Shown: positions 1 through 6,012 of the stretch, in pieces | How the letters are laid out: each line of letters opens with the position of its first letter | Position numbering within the stretch: the first letter of the stretch is position 1 | Assembly: GCA_030044075.1 (NCBI GenBank) | Contig: JASHWM010000146.1 | Span: forward strand, 1-9,632 | Reading direction: 5' to 3' | DNA: 9,632 nucleotides | From: Candidatus Rhabdochlamydia sp. | GTDB taxonomy: Bacteria > Chlamydiota > Chlamydiia > Chlamydiales > Rhabdochlamydiaceae | Program-made: the position numbers and the translations under genes | The notes under the pieces: generated by a model | What the model saw: the letters and a program-made list of their open reading frames with translations, nothing else | Told to the model about the DNA's origin: nothing | Database searches by the model: none

Positions 1-839
1 GCTTTACTGATCTCTTTTTCTCCTGATAGGAATTCCTGGAATAGCTCTCTAGAGATATTCAGGGAAATGAGAACGTCTTTAATAATTTGTTGGCCATAGA
101 CCTCAACAATGGTATTAATAAATTCCTCATTCGCTAATCTTACTTCCTCTTTGGCAGAAGCCTGCTCTGCTTGTCGCATAGCTATTTTTTCTTGCTCGGC
201 AGCTTCTTGCTCGGCAGATCTCTTACGGGAAGACCCCTTTTCTTGTCCAGGTGAACGCTTGCTTGCGTCTATTTTATTCTGTCTTTGAGCGCTGCTTGCA
301 TCACTACCAGTGCTCATAGTTGAAGACCTGTCGTCTTCTGAGTGCGGTTGAGGTTTACTAGCAACAGGAGGAGTTACAACAACTGGAGCAGGATTTCTCA
401 TAATCTCTTTAATTTGTCGTATCGTTTCATCGATCTTCGCAATTTCTTTTTGGAACTTTTCAGGTTTCTTACTTAAGTGGCCTTTCAACTCCGTTAAACC
501 AACAAGTGCTGTTTGAAGCCTTGTCTGAACTATTTTCTTATCAGTACCTTTTGTTGTTTCCGAGTTAACATATTCTGCAATAGTCTCTTTAGTAAAAATC
601 GCTTGGACTGCCGCAATAATATCCTCAGGCTTTGAACGCTCCTCTTTTCTTGCCTTTTCCTCTGCTCGGTTAAGATAATTGATAAAACCAACTTTTTTGG
701 TCCTTAAAGCAAGACGGACATACTCACTGTCTCCTTCCACGAAAATGGTATATTTACTGGTCTCTGCACTCGGGCTCTCGTCCTTAAACTGGAGCAGAGC
801 GTCTACCGTGGTATTAAATCCCTCTAAGCGTGCATTCAT
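1..839 (-). CDS. Hypothetical charged/coiled-coil protein, 3' end off window
   Basis: An open frame on the minus strand runs from an ATG at 837-839 to the left edge without a stop, giving 279 complete codons plus a partial Ala codon. A Shine-Dalgarno-like AGGGA sits 7 bases before the ATG, which supports this start. I do not recognise the family. There is no signal peptide and no membrane segment. Residues 1-60 look like a small folded domain (GDSEY near 36-40), and 60-150 are Lys/Glu-rich and probably helical. Residues 150-166 are Pro/Val-rich, 167-208 form a Ser-rich, probably disordered linker, and 208-240 are an Ala/Glu/Gln-rich coiled coil containing a duplicated AEQE unit. A more hydrophobic helical stretch (IIKDVLISL) follows to the edge. 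It is divergent from the gene at 1149. A secreted or host-directed protein is possible in a chlamydial setting, but this is inference from composition only. That the gene is real is fairly certain from its length, start context and promoter. Confidence 0.8.
   Translation of the reverse strand, partial: MNARLEGFNTTVDALLQFKDESPSAETSKYTIFVEGDSEYVRLALRTKKVGFINYLNRAEEKARKEERSKPEDIIAAVQAIFTKETIAEYVNSETTKGTDKKIVQTRLQTALVGLTELKGHLSKKPEKFQKEIAKIDETIRQIKEIMRNPAPVVVTPPVASKPQPHSEDDRSSTMSTGSDASSAQRQNKIDASKRSPGQEKGSSRKRSAEQEAAEQEKIAMRQAEQASAKEEVRLANEEFINTIVEVYGQQIIKDVLISLNISRELFQEFLSGEKEISK
189..218. repeat. Two tandem 15-bp direct repeats inside the hypothetical gene
   Basis: Positions 189-203 and 204-218 are the same 15-base unit (ttcttgctcggcagc), differing only at the last base. 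Being a multiple of three, the repeat keeps the frame and encodes two AEQE units in the coiled-coil segment of the minus-strand gene. This looks like a recent in-frame duplication and could vary in copy number between strains. Confidence 0.85.
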
Positions 840-859
840 GATTTTATCCCTATTCATTA

Positions 860-907
860 AAAATTTTATTAATTATTCTAATTATACCAAATTAATAATA
901 AAATTTT
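860..907. repeat. Imperfect inverted repeat around the leftward -10 box
   Basis: The left arm at 860-874 (aaaattttattaatt) is matched in reverse complement by 890-907, with a single 3-base insertion (ata) in the right arm. The 15 bases between the arms contain the leftward -10 box, and the right arm overlaps the -35 box. It could be an operator. At this base composition chance inverted repeats are common, so it is only a candidate. Confidence 0.35.
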
Positions 908-909
908 AA
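881..909 (-). promoter_or_regulatory. Candidate sigma-70-type promoter for the leftward hypothetical gene
   Basis: On the minus strand, TTAAAA (904-909) lies 17 bases from TATAAT (881-886), which is preceded by TG plus one base, an extended -10 element. Transcription would start near 874, leaving a leader of about 35 bases before the ATG at 839. Spacing and -10 are consensus, and -35 matches 4 of 6. The AT-rich background lowers confidence. Confidence 0.5.
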
Positions 910-1079
910 TTATATAATTTGACAGTGTTTATATCTTATTGAAATACAGTAACTTATAATATAACTTCTTACTAACATATTTAGTATTAATTTCTTATAA
1001 ATATCAACTTACAAAGTAAATACATTTTATAATTATTATGTAATTAACCATCAATTATTTATAAATTTAATATAAAAAT

Positions 1080-1108
1080 TTGTTTAATAATTATAATAAT
1101 GTTAAAAT
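1080..1108 (+). promoter_or_regulatory. Candidate promoter for the 111-residue orphan gene
   Basis: TTGTTT (1080-1085) and TAAAAT (1103-1108) are separated by 17 bases. The start of transcription would be near 1115, about 34 bases before the ATG at 1149. The -10 matches 5 of 6 and the -35 only 3 of 6, in a region where TA-rich hexamers are frequent. Confidence 0.35.
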
Positions 1109-1148
1109 AATATTAAAAACAAATTAATAAACAATAAGAGATGTTATT

Positions 1149-1484
1149 ATGAGAGCAATGAGTATCCCTAATAGTGCGGCAAATAATCCCATTGATGCAA
1201 ACTATGTGACCCAAGATCTTTTCCACCCGGAGAGAGAGGGAACAAAGCCCGGCCCTGTACGTGCTGTTTCTTTTGTTAACGCCTTAAATGAAGCTCATAC
1301 AGCTGCCAAAGTAACAAAAGTCATCAACTGGCTGATGTCCAGCAAAGTAACTACAACTCACTCTGGGATGAAAGCCTTCCAAGAGCGCGTAAATAAATCG
1401 ATTAAGCAGAATCTCCTCCTTTCAGTAGAAGACCAAAGATATATCGCCAATCTCCTCTTCACCCACGGCGATACGCTAAAATAA
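1149..1484 (+). CDS. Small hypothetical protein, 111 aa
   Basis: I do not recognise this protein. The ATG at 1149 is preceded by AAGAG (1136-1140) with 8 bases between. The next in-frame ATG (residue 4) has no comparable site, so the first is preferred. Residues 1-38 are rich in Asn, Pro and Ala and probably unstructured. Residues 40-65 (around FVNALNEAH and VINWLMSSK) and 73-105 (KAFQERVNKSIKQ, SVEDQRYIANLL) look like helices. There is no signal peptide, membrane segment or cysteine. It is the only plus-strand gene in the window. It is divergent from the coiled-coil gene across the AT-rich region and ends just before a strong terminator, so it is probably monocistronic. The complete expression context (promoter candidate, ribosome site, terminator) makes a real gene likely. 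A lineage-restricted secreted or regulatory protein is possible, but nothing in the sequence proves a role. Confidence 0.75.
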   Translation: MRAMSIPNSAANNPIDANYVTQDLFHPEREGTKPGPVRAVSFVNALNEAHTAAKVTKVINWLMSSKVTTTHSGMKAFQERVNKSIKQNLLLSVEDQRYIANLLFTHGDTLK

Positions 1485-1503
1485 TCCTCTTTGATAAGAG
1501 TTG

Positions 1504-1537
1504 AAAAAAGGGAGGGTCGTTGAACCCTCCCTTTTTT
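1504..1537. terminator. Bidirectional intrinsic terminator between orphan gene and fumC
   Basis: A perfect 14-bp stem pairs 1504-1517 with 1524-1537 around a 6-base loop. Its core is GGGAGGG/CCCTCCC with six A on the left and six T on the right, so each strand ends the hairpin in a U-run. It serves the plus-strand gene (stop at 1484) and the minus-strand fumC (stop at 1568), which converge here. Confidence 0.93.
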
Positions 1538-1545
1538 ATTTCTAA

Positions 1546-1568
1546 AGAAAAGACGCTCGGTCTTTTCT
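1546..1568 (-). terminator. Second hairpin at the fumC stop codon
   Basis: A perfect 9-bp stem pairs 1546-1554 (agaaaagac) with 1560-1568 around a 5-base loop, touching the fumC stop codon at 1568-1570. It lies before the stronger bidirectional terminator in the fumC transcript. It lacks a clean U-run after the stem, so it may protect or pause the transcript rather than terminate it. Confidence 0.45.
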
Positions 1569-2947
1569 CAAATCATCTTCCTAGGATCTACAACACGGTC
1601 AAACTCTTCTGCAGTAAGGACTCCCAGATCAACAGCAGCCTGTTTTAAGGTAAGGCCTTCCTTATAGGCTTTTTGGACGACCTGGCTCGCCTTGTCATAC
1701 CCGATGACGGGATTGAGGGCTGTTGCCAGCATAAGGGAGTTTTCCAGATGCTCCTGGATCCTTTTTGTGTTGGGACGTATGCCGATCAAACACTTGTCAT
1801 GGAAGTTGACAGCGACATCTCCTAAAAGGCGGATCGACTGGAGAAGGTTATAGATCATCACAGGCTTAAAGACGTTCAGCTCAAAATTCCCCATAGATCC
1901 TGCATAGCCGATGCAGGCGTCGTTGCCGATCACCTGCACTGCGACCATGGTCATCGACTCGCTCTGTGTGGGGTTGACTTTTCCCGGCATGATCGAAGAT
2001 CCCGGTTCATTCTCGGGAAGGAAGATCTCCCCTATGCCGCACCTGGGCCCTGAGGCCAGCCAGCGAATGTCATTGGCGATCTTCATAAGCGAGCAGGAAA
2101 GGCGTTTGAGGGCGCCGCTCATCTCCACTGCCGCATCATTCGCCGCCAGAGCTTCGAACTTGTTTTTTGCTGTCACGAAAGGGTATTTGGTGAGATCGGC
2201 GATCGTCTTCGCCACCTTGTCGCCATATTGCGGGGGAGCATTGATCCCGGTCCCGACAGCAGTCCCGCCGAGCGCCAGCTCGGAAAGAGGGGTTAGGGCC
2301 TTCTTGATGGCCTCAATGCCATATTCGACCTGGGCAGCATATCCTGAAAACTCCTGTCCCAGTGTCAGCGGAGTGGCATCCATCAGGTGGGTGCGCCCCA
2401 CTTTCACGATGTCCTTGAACTCTTTTGCCTTTTTCTGGAAACCCTCCCATAAGATATGAAGGTTGGGAAGCAGCTTCCTTTGGATCTCAAGGCATGCGGA
2501 AATATGCATCGCGCTTGGAAACACATCATTGGAAGATTGCGACTTGTTGACATCGTCGTTGGGATGGATCGGGGTCTTTGAACCAAGCTCTCCTCCGAGC
2601 TTTTCAATAGCCCTATTGCTGACGACCTCGTTGACGTTCATATTCGTCTGGGTGCCAGAACCTGTCTGCCACACCACCAGGTCGAAATGGTCATCGAGCT
2701 TTCCCTCTAAAATCTCATCGCAGACCTCGCTAATGACCTCTTTTTTCTCTTTGGGAAGAAGGCCAAGGTCGCAGTTCACGATCGCAGAAGCTTTTTTGAT
2801 GATCGCCAAAGCGCGGATCATCTCGATCGGCATCTTCTCCGTCCCGATGCAAAAGTTCTCTATCGAGCGCTGCGTTTGCGCGCCGTAATACTTATGGGCC
2901 GGGACCTGAACATAGCCAAGGCTGTCTTTTTCTGTGCGAGTTTTCAT
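1568..2947 (-). CDS. fumC: Fumarate hydratase, class II (fumarase C)
   Basis: This is the cytosolic, iron-independent enzyme that interconverts fumarate and L-malate in the TCA cycle. The product is 459 residues, the usual family length. Family motifs appear in order: [12 protein letters not shown] at 96-107, HPNDDVN at 128-134 (B-site region), SSND at 138-141, [10 protein letters not shown] at 184-193 and the signature [11 protein letters not shown] at 316-326. By alignment to E. coli FumC from memory, the catalytic pair would be His187 and Ser317, with Lys323 and Asn325 binding substrate. The family includes aspartase and argininosuccinate lyase, but these motifs fit fumarase best. I chose the ATG at 2947 because conserved sequence starts there and GAGG lies 4 bases upstream. 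The frame is open 21 codons further upstream, but that stretch crosses the atp terminator and a hairpin. The gene follows the V-ATPase operon on the same strand. Confidence 0.95.
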   Translation of the reverse strand: MKTRTEKDSLGYVQVPAHKYYGAQTQRSIENFCIGTEKMPIEMIRALAIIKKASAIVNCDLGLLPKEKKEVISEVCDEILEGKLDDHFDLVVWQTGSGTQTNMNVNEVVSNRAIEKLGGELGSKTPIHPNDDVNKSQSSNDVFPSAMHISACLEIQRKLLPNLHILWEGFQKKAKEFKDIVKVGRTHLMDATPLTLGQEFSGYAAQVEYGIEAIKKALTPLSELALGGTAVGTGINAPPQYGDKVAKTIADLTKYPFVTAKNKFEALAANDAAVEMSGALKRLSCSLMKIANDIRWLASGPRCGIGEIFLPENEPGSSIMPGKVNPTQSESMTMVAVQVIGNDACIGYAGSMGNFELNVFKPVMIYNLLQSIRLLGDVAVNFHDKCLIGIRPNTKRIQEHLENSLMLATALNPVIGYDKASQVVQKAYKEGLTLKQAAVDLGVLTAEEFDRVVDPRKMI

Positions 2948-2950
2948 GCA

Positions 2951-2987
2951 CCCTCTGCTTCTGAGATCAAACCTCAGTAGAGCAGAG
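2951..2987 (-). promoter_or_regulatory. Leader hairpin overlapping the fumC ribosome binding site
   Basis: In the fumC leader, 2981-2987 pairs with 2953-2959 (7 bp), and 2973-2977 pairs with 2961-2965 (5 bp). A 3-by-1 internal loop lies between the two helices, and the apical loop has 7 bases. The Shine-Dalgarno GAGG (2952-2955) has three of its four bases in the 3' arm. No U-run follows, so it is not a terminator. It could damp or condition fumC translation. Confidence 0.5.
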
Positions 2988-2994
2988 AAAAGAG

Positions 2995-3027
2995 AAAAAT
3001 GCAACACCACTCCTTAGAAAGGAGTGG
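2995..3027 (-). terminator. Terminator of the V-ATPase operon
   Basis: Six bases after the atpK stop, a perfect 9-bp stem pairs 3007-3015 with 3019-3027 around a 3-base loop. Five U (2995-2999) follow, but only after seven other bases, so termination may be incomplete and leave some readthrough into fumC. Confidence 0.65.
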
Positions 3028-3033
3028 CGTCGT

Positions 3034-3456
3034 TTAGATGATGAGGAGTGCGAACACAAATGAGAACAGAGAAAATGATTCCACGATTCCCAAAGCAGCA
3101 AAGCACTTCCCGATCAGGGCAGGCTTTTTCGCTGATGCCTGAATGCCCGATGCTGCGCACATCCCCTGATAGACAGAAGAAAATAATAGCGCCAGTCCCA
3201 CAGAGAAGCCGATCCCGATGCCTGACATCGGAGCGAGCGTTCCCGCCTTAATGTTATTGCTCATGAGGAGCATGAGCACAAACCCATAGATCGACTGGGA
3301 AGAAGCAACAGCTGACATCCCAATGAACTTTCCGTGGTTTTCTTCTACACGGCTCATAACAGCGTGCGATGCCATGCCAGCGATCCCGCAGCCGATCGAG
3401 CTGCCCACACATCCCATTCCAAGAACTAAAGCAGGGCCGACCATGCCATAATCCAT
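3034..3456 (-). CDS. atpK: V-type ATP synthase subunit K (ion-carrying ring, c subunit)
   Basis: This 140-residue membrane protein forms the rotor ring of the V-ATPase. It has four predicted membrane helices in two hairpins, the duplicated V-type layout: roughly 5-30, 45-66, 76-101 and 113-140. The essential carboxylate is Glu126 in the fourth helix (GIVESF). The matching place in the first hairpin holds Gln54 (SSQSIYGF), so there is one carboxylate per four helices, as usual for V-type rings. Ser53, Gln54, Tyr57, Gln97 and Glu126 match the sodium ligands known in E. hirae NtpK (Thr64, Gln65, Tyr68, Gln110, Glu139), and the Gln-to-Glu spacing of 29 is identical. Na+ coupling is therefore a reasonable inference. 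The start is fixed by AAGGAG (3464-3469), 7 bases before the ATG. It is the last gene of the operon, 18 bases after atpI. Confidence 0.96.
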   Translation of the reverse strand: MDYGMVGPALVLGMGCVGSSIGCGIAGMASHAVMSRVEENHGKFIGMSAVASSQSIYGFVLMLLMSNNIKAGTLAPMSGIGIGFSVGLALLFSSVYQGMCAASGIQASAKKPALIGKCFAALGIVESFSLFSFVFALLII

Positions 3457-3474
3457 ACATACACTCCTTATTTA

Positions 3475-5382
3475 TTATTCGACTGTAAAACGTTTAAGAG
3501 GTTGAAACAGCTTTCCCCCTCCCTCAAAACTGTAATGGTACCATTCGAGAAAATTGAGACGAAGACCATGGATGACACCGCCCATCACACTCAAAAGGAT
3601 ATTCACACTATGTCCCATCAGGACGATAAGCACTCCGACGGCCAGGCCGAGCTCCCCGCCAAGCGCGTTGAACGTGCTTGCCATGATCGAGCCTGCAAGG
3701 CCCAGAGCATAGATACGAAGATAGGAGAGAATGTCGCCGAAGACACTGATCACGTTCAGGATCTCCGAAAGGCCTTTAAGCTTGTTTTGGATCAAAGAAA
3801 ACAGGACTGCCGCACCGATCCCTCCATAGACTAGCTGAAGGCCGAAACCTGCAGCCGTCTGTTTATCGACAAGCCCAAGGAAATTGATCATCGAAGTAGC
3901 ATGGAGCATCGAAGGAAAGAACAGATAGCCTCCGACAATAAAAGTGATCCAACCGATCCCTGAAAGGTTCCGCCCGATATACCGCAAAAATGAAAAGCAG
4001 ATATGGATCGCGCCCACTAAAAGGGATAGCTCAAGGAGCACATTGTCGGTAAAAGCATCAAGCACCGGATGCTCATCTCCGATTTTTTCATGGAGGAAAG
4101 CCCTAGGCGTGCTCTTTTGTGAAAGGTCGGGGTGGAGCGTGATCCATTCATTGTATACATTGTCCTTCCTCTCGAAGTGGTATTCCGCCTTCTTCTCGGC
4201 CATATAACGAACCAAAGAGAGATCGCTCAAAAAAGTGCCCGGCTTGATATACACGCCAAAAAAAGAACAGGAGGCAAGGCCCCAAAGGACGCAGGCAGTG
4301 GAAAGGACAAAGAGGAGCTTCAGCAACCTTTTAGACTGCCCCTTCAATTTGGGGAATTTGTAATGAAGGAAAAAAGCGATGGAAAGATACAGCAGCCCAT
4401 AACCCCCATCAGCGACGATCATGGCGAAGAAAAGGGTGAACGCCCAGATCACCCAGCCGGAAGGATCTTTGTCCTTCGTGGAAGGTGTATCGTAAATTTT
4501 CACGAGGTCCTCTCCCATAAGGTTGACACCTGTGTTCTCCATAAAGGTCGGCACCTTGTCATACTGTTCGATCCCGATCGGCTCGCCGATGACGGCAAGC
4601 CCGTCCATCAGTCCATAGATGTTCACCTGCTTGTTCTTTGGGACCCACGCCTCAATCGAGAACAGTCCTCCGTCAAGAGGAGTGTTCACAAGGGATTTTG
4701 CTGATTCCAGGTGGTACGCGTTCAGCTCTTCGATGAGGACTTTCTCCAAAAAACCAAGATACTTCGCATGGGAGTCAAGGCTCTGTTCTTTTTTGTGAAG
4801 CTCTTCTTTTGCATGGGAAAGCTTCTTTTTGAGCTCGCCTATCGAGGCTGTGACCCGGATCTCGATCATTCCAGGGTAAGACTTATCGCCGGCGCTGACC
4901 GCCATAAAGTAATCTAGATCAAACTCTGTGCCGATATAGATCGCCTCGGCTGGGATCTCATTCTTATCAGCAGCTGTTGTCTTCATGCAAAAAAACTGGA
5001 TTTTCTTCCCGCTCTGCTGTTCGATATAGCGGATATCATCGAGTGAAAAATCTCCAAAGACCTCAACACGCACAATATCTGCTTCAAGGAGCCTGATCTC
5101 CTCGTTTAACTTTTCAATATGGCTTTTATCTTGCAAGATCGCTTCAGCAATGTCTTTGGCAAGCATCCCATCGCCAGAAGGGAACACATGTGGAAGAGGG
5201 GGGCATTTCCTGAGGAGCTTGATCGCTCCCATCATCTTCTGAACTTCTAAGGGCACGTCCAAAGGTTTTTTTCCTTCGGAAGGAATAAACTCGATCAGGC
5301 CTTTTTTCTGCGCCCTTGTGAAAAAAACGTCCAGATCTTCTTTTGAGCCGACAAAAAGATATTTTATGACATCAACGATCAT
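3475..5382 (-). CDS. atpI: V-type ATP synthase subunit I (membrane stator, a subunit)
   Basis: The product is a 635-residue stator that forms the two ion half-channels beside the K ring. Residues 1-305 are soluble, with coiled-coil segments near 80-105 and 180-215, forming the arm that holds the peripheral stalk. About seven membrane helices follow: near 309-341, 352-376, 445-467, 475-497, 510-532, 545-572 and 576-604. SYLRIYALGLAG (553-564) and HGLRLNFLEWYH (605-616) are the family's last-helix motifs. Arg608 is the probable essential arginine facing the ring carboxylate, and Arg556 is the second conserved arginine. A large soluble loop (about 380-440) separates helices 2 and 3. Its ATG overlaps the atpD stop as ATGA, with GGGAG just upstream, so the two are probably translationally coupled. 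Length is close to that of chlamydial AtpI as I recall it. Confidence 0.95.
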   Translation of the reverse strand: MIVDVIKYLFVGSKEDLDVFFTRAQKKGLIEFIPSEGKKPLDVPLEVQKMMGAIKLLRKCPPLPHVFPSGDGMLAKDIAEAILQDKSHIEKLNEEIRLLEADIVRVEVFGDFSLDDIRYIEQQSGKKIQFFCMKTTAADKNEIPAEAIYIGTEFDLDYFMAVSAGDKSYPGMIEIRVTASIGELKKKLSHAKEELHKKEQSLDSHAKYLGFLEKVLIEELNAYHLESAKSLVNTPLDGGLFSIEAWVPKNKQVNIYGLMDGLAVIGEPIGIEQYDKVPTFMENTGVNLMGEDLVKIYDTPSTKDKDPSGWVIWAFTLFFAMIVADGGYGLLYLSIAFFLHYKFPKLKGQSKRLLKLLFVLSTACVLWGLASCSFFGVYIKPGTFLSDLSLVRYMAEKKAEYHFERKDNVYNEWITLHPDLSQKSTPRAFLHEKIGDEHPVLDAFTDNVLLELSLLVGAIHICFSFLRYIGRNLSGIGWITFIVGGYLFFPSMLHATSMINFLGLVDKQTAAGFGLQLVYGGIGAAVLFSLIQNKLKGLSEILNVISVFGDILSYLRIYALGLAGSIMASTFNALGGELGLAVGVLIVLMGHSVNILLSVMGGVIHGLRLNFLEWYHYSFEGGGKLFQPLKRFTVE

Positions 5383-5999
5383 AAGTGCTCCCTTTGTTTT
5401 TCACGCATCATGATCTTCTTTTTAGATACTTTGGCCTGGGCCACAGCAGCAAGCTGCTGGTCGCCCAGGAAGATCTTGATCTTCTTAATATTTTCTTGCG
5501 CCCTTGGGATCATGATCTTTTCAAACAGGTTGACGCGGATCGACACTTCCTTTAACTCTTTTTCAAGGGCCCTCTTCTTCTCTTCAATCACCTTGATCTT
5601 TTCTCTAAAGGTGAGCAGATTTTTCACATCGTCGGTAGCTGCGTCAAACCACACGGGCGTATCAAAAAGAGAGTAGGCAAAATCGGCAAACTCGATCCCC
5701 TCAAATGAAGGGATTTCTACCCCGGCAACGTTCTCATAGCTTTTGTCGACTTTCCGAATTTCAATAGCAGTAAAAAAGTCAAACAGCTTCTCAAAAGAAA
5801 AGAGCATCGAATATTCAGAGATATGCTTCTTGATCCTGTCGAACTCAGCTACGAGAGCATCCCTCTCATGGACAGTATGGTTCACTTCAGCCTGAAGCAA
5901 GGCTTTCTTGAGCTGAAGCGTCGGCAAGTACTTCATCAGCCGCGACAGCTTTACTTGCTGGAGGCGAAGTTCTGTTTTTGTCAGTTTGACCGTTGCCAC
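5379..5999 (-). CDS. atpD: V-type ATP synthase subunit D (central rotor shaft)
   Basis: The 206-residue product is the central shaft that turns inside the A3B3 head, comparable to gamma in F-type enzymes. It is mostly two long helices: residues 5-65 (RLQQVKLSRLMKYLPTLQLK within it) and about 128-200, which carries the D-subunit signature SIRVNLFEKIMIPR (153-166). The middle (66-127) is the less helical head. The C-terminus is strongly basic (KKKIMMREKQR). The only suitable start is a GTG at 5999. It follows a strong GGAGGG and gives a protein that begins in line with the family (KLTK within the first eight residues). It lies 13 bases after atpB and overlaps atpI by four bases. Confidence 0.95.
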   Translation of the reverse strand: MATVKLTKTELRLQQVKLSRLMKYLPTLQLKKALLQAEVNHTVHERDALVAEFDRIKKHISEYSMLFSFEKLFDFFTAIEIRKVDKSYENVAGVEIPSFEGIEFADFAYSLFDTPVWFDAATDDVKNLLTFREKIKVIEEKKRALEKELKEVSIRVNLFEKIMIPRAQENIKKIKIFLGDQQLAAVAQAKVSKKKIMMREKQREHL

Positions 6000-6001
6000 A
6001 A

Positions 6002-6012
6002 CCCTCCTTTTT
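6002..6012 (-). promoter_or_regulatory. atpD: Strong Shine-Dalgarno site fixing the atpD GTG start
   Basis: Directly after the atpB stop, the minus strand reads AAAAAGGAGGG, two bases before the GTG at 5999. The near-perfect site at short distance compensates for the rare start codon. No other start lies nearby in frame. Confidence 0.75.

Larger units (their letters stand above)
840..1148. other. Very AT-rich divergent intergenic region
   Basis: This 309-base gap separates two divergent genes. Counted by hand, 841-1140 contains only 37 G or C in 300 bases (about 12%), far below the genes on either side. It holds one good leftward promoter, one weaker rightward promoter, an imperfect inverted repeat at 860-907 and a 12-base palindrome at 908-919. 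I found no credible ORF or RNA gene in it. Such composition favours DNA melting, curvature and binding of nucleoid proteins, which is inference here. Confidence 0.85.

Noticed and set aside
679..909. Plus-strand 76-codon ORF
   Set aside because: It is antisense to the start of the minus-strand coiled-coil gene and runs into its promoter. It has no ribosome site and its composition looks like a shadow.
919..945. Perfect TTGACA hexamer at 919-924 on the plus strand
   Set aside because: No good -10 lies at 16-18 bases; the best is TGAAAT at a 15-base spacing. It would also give a 200-base leader to the gene at 1149. A chance hexamer is more likely.
1141..1152. Three-codon upstream ORF (ATG TTA TTA TGA) overlapping the ATG at 1149
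   Set aside because: The AAGAG site abuts its ATG with no spacing, so it could not be initiated normally. The same site is well spaced for the ATG at 1149.
1911..2888. Plus-strand ORFs of 182 and 141 codons opposite fumC
   Set aside because: They lie wholly within a gene with all fumarase motifs, in frames kept open by its codon bias, and have no supporting signals.
4132..4704. Plus-strand 190-codon ORF opposite atpI
   Set aside because: It is a shadow of the conserved atpI frame. The translation is low in hydrophobic residues and matches no family I know.
5503..5518. Palindromic GATCATGATC near 5508 and again near 6561
   Set aside because: Both lie inside conserved coding sequence (atpD and atpB). 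They are explained by Ile, Met and Asp codons together with the general GATC excess, so no binding-site role is supported.
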